From the NCBI GenBank assembly GCA_902800045.1, contig CADCCZ010000001.1, positions 1,283,346 through 1,347,345 on the forward strand: a stretch of 64,000 bases of DNA. The letters run 5' to 3'. Under the pieces are notes generated by a model, which saw nothing but the letters and a program-made list of their open reading frames with translations, ran no database searches and was not told the origin of the DNA. Positions 8,964-17,746 of this stretch are shown in pieces (positions within the stretch are counted from its first letter, which is position 1; each line of letters opens with the position of its first letter). This stretch comes from an uncultured Bacteroidia bacterium. GTDB taxonomy: Bacteria > Bacteroidota > Bacteroidia > Bacteroidales > ML635J-15. Both the position numbers and the translations under genes were made by a program.

Positions 8964-8971
8964 TAATTTTG
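8964..8971 (+). promoter_or_regulatory. -7 box for the MMPL exporter transcript
   Basis: TAATTTTG on the plus strand. It gives a leader of about 115 bases before the exporter start at 9093 and includes the small reading frame at 8992-9078. Confidence 0.6.
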
Positions 8972-8991
8972 CACCCCGAAATTGACATACT

Positions 8992-9078
8992 ATGGCCAAG
9001 CGCCAACAAGACATATTGAAAATTATTCTGGAAAGAATGGCAGGTTCGCAAACAACGGTCCTGGAAGCATTGTTGTAG
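8992..9078 (+). CDS. Possible 28-residue leader peptide ahead of the exporter
   Basis: An ATG soon after the predicted transcript start opens a 28-codon frame (begins MAKRQQDILKIILERMAG) that ends 14 bases before the exporter ATG, just ahead of its ribosome-binding site. The composition is amphipathic and protein-like. It could be a translated leader peptide that tunes the exporter, the remnant of a larger protein, or chance. No strong ribosome-binding site precedes it, which is common in this phylum. Confidence 0.3.
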   Translation: MAKRQQDILKIILERMAGSQTTVLEALL

Positions 9079-9092
9079 AAGGAGAAAGGCGC

Positions 9093-12000
9093 ATGGCAAA
9101 ATTCAAACTATCGGATTTTTTAGTCAAAAAGCGAATAATATTTATGCTTGTTGCAGTAGCAATTGCAATTGCCAGCATATTTATGATTCCTCTGACAAAC
9201 ATAAATTCCGACATGACACGTTACCTGCCCGACGACTCGCAGATGAAACAAGGCATAGACAAGATGTCGGAAGAATTCGGCGACAACGGTCTTGGCTCGG
9301 GAATGGTAAGGGTAATGTTCAAGTCGTTGCCCGACAGCGCCAGAAATAGCATTAAGGATGAACTTTCGGACATTGATGGTGTAGCAAACGTAATCTACAT
9401 CGAAGGCAGCGACGAATACAACCACGAAGAAAAAGCTCTGTACGAGTTGTTAGGCAACAGCAAGCGCAGCCAGCACGAACTTGCCGACGACATAAGTTCA
9501 AGATATGGTGACCTTGTCATTGTTGAGACTAGCGAACAGGACAGCACCGCTCCGCTTGGCGTAATGCTCATAGCCTTTGCCCTGCTGCTTACCGTACTGC
9601 TCATAATGTGCGAATCGTGGCTCGAACCACCGATTTTCCTCGCAGCCATAGGCGTAGCGGTTGCAATAAACATGGGAACCAACGCCTTGCTCGAGAGCGT
9701 GTCGGCAACAACCAACTCCATAGCCGCCATTCTGCAACTCGTGCTTTCAATCGACTACTCCATTATCCTGATGAACCGCTACCGCCAGGAAAAGACATCG
9801 GGAAAAGGCAAGATCGAAGCAATGTCGGCCGCACTCAACAAAGCCTCGTCGTCAATCGTCAGTAGCGCCTTCACAACAATAGTCGGACTGCTGGCACTCG
9901 TATTCATGAAACTGAAAATCGGTGCCGACATGGGTATTGTACTGGCAAAAGGCGTGCTCTGTAGCCTTGTCGCAATATTCACAGTGCTACCTACACTCAT
10001 CCTCCTCCTCGATGGTGCAATCGAAAAGTCGAAGAAGCGCGTACTGAAGTTCCACACCGAACGGCTTGCCGGTTTCAGCATGAAATTCCGCATTCCGCTG
10101 GCAATACTCTTCGTGGCAATATTCGCAGGCTCGTACTGGCTGCACAAAAAGACCGAAATTTCATTTTCTATAGAGCAGAAATCACAAATTGCCGAAACAT
10201 TCCCGCAGAAAAACATCACTGCTCTGCTATATTCGAACTCCGATTCATTGAAAATTATAGAACTCGCCGACAGCATTTCGAAGAATCAGCATGTAAAGTC
10301 GTTCGTCTCGTACCCATCGCTAATGCAGAAGAAGTATACAGCATTGGAAACCAAAGAATTGCTCGACGAAATGACATCAATGACCGGCGACCTCGACATG
10401 GATGACATAAGTTCAGATCAGATTGTAAAAACCATATACTACATAAAGTCGGGCGAACTTGCAAACGAGAAGATAAGCCTCCACGACTTTGCAATACTAT
10501 TGTCGGATTTTGCAACGGATACAACCTACACCACCGACCTCGACATCCCCATTAGCAGTCCCGATTCGACAATGGACATAGAACAGAGCCTGAAACTGCT
10601 AACCACGCTTACCGACACCAGTTTCATATCGAAGAAGCTAACTTGCGATGAAATATCAGAAACAATTGGCATCGACAAGGAACTAGTGTCGATTTTGTGT
10701 CCAAGAGGAACAAAAATGACAATTAAAGAAGTCATTAGCACCGCCAAGATACTTGCCAGCAGCGCGATGCAACCGATTCGTCATCATCGCAAAGAAAATC
10801 CGAAGGAAACCACACCTGAGATTATTGCAGACACTACAAATAACGACACGACAGAAATACAAGATTTTGCAGAAACGACGCACACAAACGACGACGACAA
10901 CATCTATACCGACTCCACAAAAGTACACAGCCAATACACACCTGCCGAAATTGCCGAAATTATCGGCATGAAGGAAAAGCAAGCGTCAACAATATATTCA
11001 CTCTACGGTCGTACCACCGGCAAGAAGACGCAAACAATGTCGCTGTACGAGTTCATATATTTCATCAACCACGACCTATCGAAACGAAAATTGCTTGCTT
11101 CACAATTCGACGCGGAAAGCCGCGAATGGCTAAGCAATACCGAGAGCATGATGGCGACAACGCTTACCGCAAGCAATCAAGATACACCGGCGACGCCAAC
11201 TACCGTACATCCAGAAGTCGACACGGCAAAGAATATTACCGAACATAACGAAAAAAAGCACGAACACAGCGTTGCCGTACCTATGCCGAAAGTTGACAAG
11301 GAAATGCTCGCGATGCTCGACAAAGCCGAGAACCTTATCACGATTGCATCGGAAGCTGAAAAATTCGGGGTTCTGGAAATGCACGATATTCTTGATTCGT
11401 TCGACACCGATATCGACACATCATTGCTCGAGCTGGCATACCTGTACTATGGAACCAGCAATTTCGACAACGACAGTCTGCTTATGTCGGCAGAAGAAAT
11501 CTTGGATATTGTGACCGACTCGATTATCGCCAACAAGAAGTTTGCACCAATGATAAACGAAAACATACAATCCAGCATTCAGGAGGCAAACGATATGGTG
11601 GACAGCAACCTTGGCAAACTTCGTGGCAAGAATTTCTCGCAGGCGATCATCTTCAGCGACTACCCGAAAGAATCGTCAGAAACCAACGATTTCGTCGAAT
11701 CGCTGACTGCACAATGCAACACAAAACTCAATGGCGACCACTACCTCATCGGCGAATCGGTAATGATGAACGAAATGCGCAACCAGTGGGGCAGCGAAAT
11801 GCTACTTGTGACGCTTATCACAATACTATCGATATTCCTGATAGTTGCTATCACCTTCCGTTCGCTTGCCGTACCTTCAATTCTGGTGATGACAGTGATG
11901 TCGGCGGTGTACATAAATGTCTTTGTAAGCGGACTCATCGGCTCGCTGCTTTACCTTGCCTACCTCATAATGCAGAGCATACTTATGGGCGCGACCATCG

Positions 12001-12293
12001 ACTACGGCATACTTTTCGCCAACAACTACCGCGAAGCGCGCACCTCGCTGAGCATCAAGAATGCAATCTGGGAAGCCTACAAGTCGTCTACCCATACCAT
12101 TGTAACTTCCGGCACCATAATGACAATCGCTCCGCTTGCCATGTCGTTCATGATGGATGACCCGACAACAATAATGATTCTGCAGTGCATCGCCATAGGC
12201 GCATTCGCAGCCGTAATGCTGATTATCTTCGTGTTGCCCGGACTGCTGGGTGCTTTCGACAGGTTTATTGCAAAAAGGAAGAAAACGAAATAA
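9093..12293 (+). CDS. MMPL/RND-superfamily exporter with a very large inserted outer domain
   Basis: The start at 9093 (MAKFKLSDFLVKKRII) is chosen because GGAGAAAGG precedes it; an upstream ATG at 8982 would overlap the leader. The protein has 1066 residues. Two sets of hydrophobic helices lie near residues 15-360 and 930-1060, with the internal homology expected of MMPL/RND permeases. They carry sterol-sensing-like segments (LSIDYSIILMNRYRQE, and MGATIDYGILFANNYREA in the second half). Between them lies an unusually long extracytoplasmic region with several helical repeats (e.g. EISETIGIDKE, EIAEIIGMKEK) and a Thr/Asp-rich linker. It probably moves lipids or other hydrophobic molecules using the proton gradient; the cargo is unknown. 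Confidence 0.88.
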   Translation: MAKFKLSDFLVKKRIIFMLVAVAIAIASIFMIPLTNINSDMTRYLPDDSQMKQGIDKMSEEFGDNGLGSGMVRVMFKSLPDSARNSIKDELSDIDGVANVIYIEGSDEYNHEEKALYELLGNSKRSQHELADDISSRYGDLVIVETSEQDSTAPLGVMLIAFALLLTVLLIMCESWLEPPIFLAAIGVAVAINMGTNALLESVSATTNSIAAILQLVLSIDYSIILMNRYRQEKTSGKGKIEAMSAALNKASSSIVSSAFTTIVGLLALVFMKLKIGADMGIVLAKGVLCSLVAIFTVLPTLILLLDGAIEKSKKRVLKFHTERLAGFSMKFRIPLAILFVAIFAGSYWLHKKTEISFSIEQKSQIAETFPQKNITALLYSNSDSLKIIELADSISKNQHVKSFVSYPSLMQKKYTALETKELLDEMTSMTGDLDMDDISSDQIVKTIYYIKSGELANEKISLHDFAILLSDFATDTTYTTDLDIPISSPDSTMDIEQSLKLLTTLTDTSFISKKLTCDEISETIGIDKELVSILCPRGTKMTIKEVISTAKILASSAMQPIRHHRKENPKETTPEIIADTTNNDTTEIQDFAETTHTNDDDNIYTDSTKVHSQYTPAEIAEIIGMKEKQASTIYSLYGRTTGKKTQTMSLYEFIYFINHDLSKRKLLASQFDAESREWLSNTESMMATTLTASNQDTPATPTTVHPEVDTAKNITEHNEKKHEHSVAVPMPKVDKEMLAMLDKAENLITIASEAEKFGVLEMHDILDSFDTDIDTSLLELAYLYYGTSNFDNDSLLMSAEEILDIVTDSIIANKKFAPMINENIQSSIQEANDMVDSNLGKLRGKNFSQAIIFSDYPKESSETNDFVESLTAQCNTKLNGDHYLIGESVMMNEMRNQWGSEMLLVTLITILSIFLIVAITFRSLAVPSILVMTVMSAVYINVFVSGLIGSLLYLAYLIMQSILMGATIDYGILFANNYREARTSLSIKNAIWEAYKSSTHTIVTSGTIMTIAPLAMSFMMDDPTTIMILQCIAIGAFAAVMLIIFVLPGLLGAFDRFIAKRKKTK

Positions 12294-12337
12294 TATTACA
12301 TCTCAACCAGCACAACGCATTGCGTCGCTACCAATGA

Positions 12338-12369
12338 TTGTACAGACGCAAAATTTTGCGTCTATACAA
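12338..12369. repeat. Dispersed 32-bp palindrome
   Basis: TTGTAC, then the perfect 20-bp palindrome AGACGCAAAATTTTGCGTCT (12344-12363), then ATACAA. Same length and ends as the copy at 46701-46732, but a different 10-base centre. Lies between the convergent exporter and mnmE genes. Confidence 0.75.
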
Positions 12370-12404
12370 ATTCTTTGTCCATCAAACCATTTAACCTTGA
12401 ACAT

Positions 12405-12485
12405 TAAACGTGAAACCAGAAACGGCTTTAGACACTGAAACGTGAAACATAGAAACGCCGTAGGCATAGAAACGGCGCCAGCCAT
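12405..12485. repeat. Array of GAAAC-linked micro-palindromes
   Basis: Shares the words GAAACGGCTTTAG, GAAACGCCGTAGGCAT and GAAACGGCGCCAGCC with the arrays near 2305, 18998 and 25448. It ends 5 bases before the mnmE stop codon. Confidence 0.7.
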
Positions 12486-12489
12486 CACC

Positions 12490-13851
12490 TTACTTCCCAA
12501 TACAGAACTTCGAGAAAATACTTCCAAGCACCTCATCGGTACTGATGGCTCCTGTGATTTCGCCAAGATGATAGTTGGCTTCGCGCAAATCCTGAGCGAT
12601 GAAATCGGACGGTACGCCCTCGCCTATCGAACGACGAGCCGACTGTAACAAGTCGCGAGCGGCCGTGAGCGATGCAACGTGACGCACATTGGTAATAACC
12701 ACATCGGCAGTTTCGGACTTTAGCGACGAAACATACTCGACAAACCTGCGGCACAAGGCATCGACATTCGAGCCATCGAGAGCAGAAATCGGCAAAGAAT
12801 CGCCATATCCATACTTGGCAGCGCAGATATCAGACTTGTTGAGTGCAATTATCAGTTTTGTGCCGTCGGAAATTTCATTTTCAATAGACGCAACAATCTC
12901 ATCGTTATGCTGCTTGTCTGCCGATGCATCGAGCACAAGCACCACAATCCGCGCAGATTTCAGCTTTGAGTATGTGCGCTGAATACCAAGTTCCTCCACT
13001 TCGTTGTCGGCATTGCGGATACCTGCCGTGTCGATAAAACGGAAGCGTATGCCGTCGAGGACAAACTCCTCCTCTATCGTGTCGCGCGTTGTACCTGCCA
13101 CCGACGAAACAATTGCCCTATCCTCGTGCAAAATGGCGTTCAGAAGCGTCGATTTTCCTGCATTCGGCTCTCCGACAATGGCAACTGGCACACCCGACTT
13201 CACTGCGTTTCCATATTCGAAACTGCGGATAAGCTTTTCGGTTTCGGCACAAATCTCGTCAATGAGAGAAACCAACTTGGTGCGGTCGGCAAATTCAACG
13301 TCCTCTTCCGAAAAGTCTAGTTCCAGTTCGAGAAGCGAAGTGAGTTCCAGCATTCTGCCACGCAGTTCCGAAATCTTCGACGACACCTGACCTTTCAGTT
13401 GCGACATTGCCACACGATGCGACTCCGCCGAACTGCTCGAAATGAGATCGGCAACCGCTTCCGACTGCGACAAGTCCATCTTGCCATTCAGGAAAGCCCT
13501 CTGCGTAAACTCTCCCGGAAGAGCAAGCACGGCACCATAATGCGTGAGCGCAGCTAGGATTTTCTGCTCAATGTATTCGGAACCGTGGCAATATATCTCA
13601 ACCATATCTTCGCCCGAAAACGAAGCCGGCGAAGCAAACTTGACAACCATCGCCTCATCGAGCAAAACACCTTTTTCGTCAACAATGCCAGTAAAGAGCA
13701 TTGTACGCGGATTTTCCGCGTCGAAAATGGATTTACGCACGACAATATTCCTCGCAATGGCGAATGAATTGGCCCCGCTAATTCTCACGATGCCGATGGC
13801 ACCGCTTCCCGATGCCGTTGATATAGCGCATATTGTTGTTCCGAATGTCAT
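12490..13851 (-). CDS. mnmE: tRNA modification GTPase MnmE
   Basis: MnmE works with MnmG to build the 5-carboxymethylaminomethyl group on the wobble uridine of certain tRNAs. The 453-residue protein has the formyl-THF-binding N-terminus (MTFGTTICAISTASGSGAIG), a GTPase domain in the middle (P-loop GEPNAGKST, DTAG, NKSD) and the C-terminal CIGK, whose cysteine is conserved. The start at 13851 is preferred over an ATG at 13881 because it matches the family and lies 18 bases past a TAACTTTG promoter box. The gene is convergent with the exporter and appears monocistronic. Confidence 0.97.
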   Translation of the reverse strand: MTFGTTICAISTASGSGAIGIVRISGANSFAIARNIVVRKSIFDAENPRTMLFTGIVDEKGVLLDEAMVVKFASPASFSGEDMVEIYCHGSEYIEQKILAALTHYGAVLALPGEFTQRAFLNGKMDLSQSEAVADLISSSSAESHRVAMSQLKGQVSSKISELRGRMLELTSLLELELDFSEEDVEFADRTKLVSLIDEICAETEKLIRSFEYGNAVKSGVPVAIVGEPNAGKSTLLNAILHEDRAIVSSVAGTTRDTIEEEFVLDGIRFRFIDTAGIRNADNEVEELGIQRTYSKLKSARIVVLVLDASADKQHNDEIVASIENEISDGTKLIIALNKSDICAAKYGYGDSLPISALDGSNVDALCRRFVEYVSSLKSETADVVITNVRHVASLTAARDLLQSARRSIGEGVPSDFIAQDLREANYHLGEITGAISTDEVLGSIFSKFCIGK

Positions 13852-13868
13852 TTCGACAAAATTTTTCG

Positions 13869-13876
13869 CAAAGTTA
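13869..13876 (-). promoter_or_regulatory. -7 box for mnmE
   Basis: TAACTTTG on the minus strand. It lies upstream of the ATG at 13851 but overlaps the longer alternative start, so it helps decide the start codon. Confidence 0.6.
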
Positions 13877-13894
13877 ATCATTTTGAAGCGAACA

Positions 13895-15775
13895 TCACTC
13901 CTGATGAAGCGAGTTATTTCTCATGCCGTTGTTGTAGCTTTGGACAAATGCCTTTATGAAATTTTGCTCATAATCAGTAATTTCAACATTTCCATCATTA
14001 GATTTTACAACTTCCATCCTATCGTTGTCGTACAACCTAATTTTTTTACCATCGAGCAAGAAACTGCAATAATCATCTTTCCTATATACAGCAAAGCGCG
14101 TCTGTAAAGTATCAAACACGTTGTTGCCGAAAGCATTATATTGTCCATCTATGCCTAAGCATGAAATTACACTCGGCATTATGTCTGTCTGCTGCATTAT
14201 CTTGTCGGCGACAAACGCCGTGTCCAACTTAGGATGATAGAAAACCATCGGCACATCATAAAGCCTCTCATAGTCAATATTCTGGCTACCAGTAAAATTT
14301 GTATGGTCGGCAGTAATCACAAACAAAGTCCTGTCATACCATTTGCTTTTCGATATCTTGTCGAAAAACTTCTGCAAGGCCATATCGGTATATGCCACAG
14401 TGTGTTGCATTGGAAAATCACCACGAGGCAGCATAGAATCGAAATCATCGGGAACGACGAACGGGTGATGCGACGAAAGGGTAAAAACAGTAGCAAGGAA
14501 TTTACTATCGAAATTACCAATCACATCTGCCACATATTGCAGATACTGATAATCGGGAATGCCCCATGTTCCATCGTAATCATCTTGGTTTGGATATTCA
14601 TCAAGTCCATAATACTCACCAACATCCAGAATCTTACACAAATCGGCAAACCCCATGGTACCGTTTGATGCACCATGAAAAAAAGCGGTTCGATATCCAT
14701 TTTCTGCCAGAAGTTTGGTAGGATAGTCAATCTTATTCGTTATGTACTTTGACTTTGAAAAAGGAGTATCGAACAACGATGGAACAGAACCCAACACCGA
14801 CGACAAGGCTACAATCGACAGCAATCCGTTGGCCTTGCCACGGAAAACAATACTATTTTGCGCAAGGCTATCGATAAAAGGCGTATAACCAGCATTCTTC
14901 TTAGGTGGCAACGCAAGGAAATCGGAATATTCGCTGGAAATTCCCTCAAGTATTATTATTACTACGTTGTCGATTGGCGGGAACTTCTGAAAATTATTTT
15001 CTGAACTTTTTTTCCTCGGCGAAAAATATGCGACCATATCATCGTCGGTTTCAAAATAATGTTTCTCCTCAAGTTCCTTCATCCCAATTGTCCTGATGAC
15101 TGAAAATGGTGTATTAAGAATCAAGTCGGTATTCTTTCCTCCTTCATACGCTGCTGCAGTATCGACGCCAATAGGTTTCAATTGCGTACCACCTCTTATT
15201 CCGACAACAGTCAATGCCAGCAAAATAACACGTATACCAACGTGAGCAATACCTGATTTAAGCGAACTGTAGAACTCCGGAGTCTGCTTTACAAAAGAAA
15301 ATTTTGCTACTACTACCAAAATTGCAACCAATGCAAGCAACACTAGCAACAAATACCAGTATTCTACGATAAATACCCCTATCAGATCGCCCATATTCGG
15401 AACTTCTGACATAAAATCAAACAAGAAAAACGTTGACCTGCCATGCGAAAATGGGAAATAACCGACATCAAGAAGGTTTAGTGCGAAGGCAAAAGTATTG
15501 CACACCACAAATAATATTGCGACGATGATTCCGTACCATTTTTTTGCCACTACTTTCGACGGCACAAGCATAAGCAGAATCACAGCTATGTTGGTGTACA
15601 ATATGGCAGTAATGTCGAACCTTATGCCGTATATGAACGACATAACAGTAGCGTCGGGGAAAAATGATGGATTGAAAGCATAGAACATAATCCGCAAAAC
15701 CGAATACAATATCAGCACCGCAAGGAGACGGAATAGCAAAGATGAAATCGGTCTATGAAAAATTTGTCTATTCAT
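13895..15775 (-). CDS. LtaS-like membrane sulfatase/phosphoglycerol transferase
   Basis: Five hydrophobic helices occupy about the first 200 of 626 residues. A large alkaline-phosphatase/sulfatase-fold domain follows (ILEGISSEYSDF with the metal site, then GTWGIPDYQ, LSSHHPF and ITADHTNF motifs). This is the architecture of LtaS/MdoB-type enzymes, which transfer phosphoglycerol or phosphoethanolamine to envelope glycans or lipids outside the membrane. Bacteroidota lack lipoteichoic acid, so decoration of a glycan or lipid A is more likely (inference). A TACCTTTG box at 15809-15816 supports a separate transcript. Confidence 0.88.
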   Translation of the reverse strand: MNRQIFHRPISSLLFRLLAVLILYSVLRIMFYAFNPSFFPDATVMSFIYGIRFDITAILYTNIAVILLMLVPSKVVAKKWYGIIVAILFVVCNTFAFALNLLDVGYFPFSHGRSTFFLFDFMSEVPNMGDLIGVFIVEYWYLLLVLLALVAILVVVAKFSFVKQTPEFYSSLKSGIAHVGIRVILLALTVVGIRGGTQLKPIGVDTAAAYEGGKNTDLILNTPFSVIRTIGMKELEEKHYFETDDDMVAYFSPRKKSSENNFQKFPPIDNVVIIILEGISSEYSDFLALPPKKNAGYTPFIDSLAQNSIVFRGKANGLLSIVALSSVLGSVPSLFDTPFSKSKYITNKIDYPTKLLAENGYRTAFFHGASNGTMGFADLCKILDVGEYYGLDEYPNQDDYDGTWGIPDYQYLQYVADVIGNFDSKFLATVFTLSSHHPFVVPDDFDSMLPRGDFPMQHTVAYTDMALQKFFDKISKSKWYDRTLFVITADHTNFTGSQNIDYERLYDVPMVFYHPKLDTAFVADKIMQQTDIMPSVISCLGIDGQYNAFGNNVFDTLQTRFAVYRKDDYCSFLLDGKKIRLYDNDRMEVVKSNDGNVEITDYEQNFIKAFVQSYNNGMRNNSLHQE

Positions 15776-15808
15776 TTAATGGGACAATGATTACGTTCAA
15801 ATTTTGTG

Positions 15809-15816
15809 CAAAGGTA
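15809..15816 (-). promoter_or_regulatory. -7 box for the LtaS-like gene
   Basis: TACCTTTG on the minus strand, 34 bases before the start codon at 15775. Confidence 0.55.
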
Positions 15817-15893
15817 AACAATTTAGGGGAAAACGAAAGATGCTAGACTCCACAGCAAGTATGTTTTAAATGTGACATACTTTATTGCTCATT

Positions 15894-15932
15894 GAAAAAA
15901 ATGGTGGACACTGCCATCAATGTCCACCATTA
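15894..15932 (-). terminator. Terminator after the M49-like peptidase gene
   Basis: ATGGTGGACA (15901-15910) pairs with TGTCCACCAT (15921-15930) around a 10-base loop. Read on the minus strand, a T-run follows the stem. Confidence 0.85.
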
Positions 15933-15952
15933 ATAATAGGTATTATCGGATT

Positions 15953-17605
15953 TTACAAACCAAGCACTTCTGCTCCCTGTCTGTAAACGATGTCCTTAGG
16001 AATGCCAGCGCCTGCAATCTTGTCGAGGCTCTTCTGGAGGTCTTCGGTAACGACGCTCTTCTCCTTAATCCACTTGTCAACTTCTGGCTTGTTGCCGTCG
16101 CCCTGGAGAACGATAACCTTGGTTACAAACGACTTGACAGCTTCCTGCATCTTTTCGAGGTTAACAGAGTACTTGCCAGTTGCTTCGTCGAAATTGAAAC
16201 CGCCGTTTTCCTTGATATATGCAAATTCCATCATGTTGGCCTTTCCGTGAGCTTCGGCAGCACCGAAACGAACCGAGCGGAAGATACCGGCAAGAAAAGT
16301 AACATAATTGTTCATCAAGTCCTGATCCTTGATTTCGCCCATTTCGTGAAGCATTGTAACAAGGTAAAGACCAAGCATGTCGGCCTTAGCCTCCTCGATT
16401 GTGCTGTACGAATCGCCAAGAGCATCGCGAACCGACTTCTTGTCGGGGTTGATTGTGAACTTAACACCAAGTCCGTGAGCAACTTCGTGGAACATAACAT
16501 TCTGGAAGAAAGCATTTTCGAAGTCGATGTTCTTCAACTGGTCATCAGCAATAAGGATTTCTGCAATAGGAACAAGAATCTTGTCGAATTTCAACTTCAT
16601 TGCATTCTTCAGCTGCAACTTGCGCGAGCCCTTTGTTGCATGTACATTCGGGTCGTTAGGCAAGTTGATAGCGATGTTCTTGCTTGCCGAGTTGCAGTCG
16701 CCAGCCGAATAAACAACATCGTAAACATTCATGTCGCCAGAGTTGGTTGCGCTTTCGGCCTTGTACTGCGGTTCAACAGGCAAATTCGACTGCAAGGTCT
16801 GGAGAATTGCATTGTAGTGCTCAATCTTGCGAGTCCATTCCATATTCTTAATAAGAATCTGTCCTGAATGTGCAGCGCGCGAACCGTTGATTTCGTCTTC
16901 GTAGCTTTCGATAGGACCAACTACGAAGTCAATAAGGTTGGTCTTCATGTCCATCCAAGCGCAGTCGCTCTCGAAATAGTTGTCGGTGCGGAAAGCTTCG
17001 GCACGGAGTTTGAGGTATTTCTTGAAACCTTCGTCTTCGGCAAGTTCTGCAGCCTCGTCGAGCAAGTCGGCAGCCTTGAGCAGTTCGGGATATTCCTCGT
17101 GGTAAGGAACTTCCTTGAGCGAACCATCATCGTTGCGGCGGATAACCGAATACCAACCGTTGCGAACTTCTTCTGGAAGTGCCTGGAATTCTTCGTCGGT
17201 CATATCGGCTGGATAGAAGCAAGCGCCCTTAGGCTTCTCACCATAACCTTCGATGAATGCCTTGTTGCAATCGAGACGGTCCCACGGACCATAGTTGATT
17301 TCGGCATATCTACGAGCAGCTTCATCCTTAATTGACGACAAGAAAGCTTGCTTTTCGCCAATTGCCTCTTTCCAGAAGACTTCTTCCATAATGTCGGCAA
17401 CCTCGATGAGCTTCTTAAGCATCTGCTTCTGGTTGTCGGACAGTTCCGATACCAAGTCCGATGTCAAATCGACCTCGGCATAATTGTTTACCAAAGCCTG
17501 CATTTCGGAAACCTCCTGCTTTGGTTCATCTTTCTTTTCTTCCTTGTTGCTGCACGACCATGCGAACAATGCAGCAGTTACAATCAAAATACTGATTTTC
17601 TTCAT
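15953..17605 (-). CDS. M49-like zinc metallopeptidase lipoprotein (dipeptidyl-peptidase 3 family)
   Basis: The 550-residue product begins with a lipoprotein signal (lipobox LFAWSC then SNKEE), so it is probably anchored in the outer or inner membrane. The active site reads HEVAHGLG, followed after about 25 residues by EEAKAD, the arrangement of zinc ligands and catalytic glutamate in dipeptidyl-peptidase 3-like enzymes. Classical M49 enzymes have HExxGH with one extra residue; the HExxH spacing here matches the shorter bacterial lipoprotein branch (family knowledge from recall). Likely role: trimming peptides in the periplasm. It has its own terminator at 15894-15932. Confidence 0.8.
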   Translation of the reverse strand: MKKISILIVTAALFAWSCSNKEEKKDEPKQEVSEMQALVNNYAEVDLTSDLVSELSDNQKQMLKKLIEVADIMEEVFWKEAIGEKQAFLSSIKDEAARRYAEINYGPWDRLDCNKAFIEGYGEKPKGACFYPADMTDEEFQALPEEVRNGWYSVIRRNDDGSLKEVPYHEEYPELLKAADLLDEAAELAEDEGFKKYLKLRAEAFRTDNYFESDCAWMDMKTNLIDFVVGPIESYEDEINGSRAAHSGQILIKNMEWTRKIEHYNAILQTLQSNLPVEPQYKAESATNSGDMNVYDVVYSAGDCNSASKNIAINLPNDPNVHATKGSRKLQLKNAMKLKFDKILVPIAEILIADDQLKNIDFENAFFQNVMFHEVAHGLGVKFTINPDKKSVRDALGDSYSTIEEAKADMLGLYLVTMLHEMGEIKDQDLMNNYVTFLAGIFRSVRFGAAEAHGKANMMEFAYIKENGGFNFDEATGKYSVNLEKMQEAVKSFVTKVIVLQGDGNKPEVDKWIKEKSVVTEDLQKSLDKIAGAGIPKDIVYRQGAEVLGL

Positions 17606-17639
17606 GATATTTAATTTTAATTACGATTCAAAATACAAT

Positions 17640-17745
17640 TTTTAGGAGATTCCGCATAAGCGAACTCACAAGGCTCGTTCCTACGCCTGTTCGTTCTGCT
17701 TTACTCGCAAGCTTCGTGAGCTAAAGGTTGTGGAATGACTCCTTT
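17640..17745. repeat. Intergenic repeat-like tract
   Basis: Contains short inverted words such as GCAAGCTTCGTGAGC and repeated GTTCG/CTCG strings between two minus-strand genes. Similar in style to other non-coding tracts here. No gene seen. Confidence 0.35.
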
Positions 17746-17746
17746 A

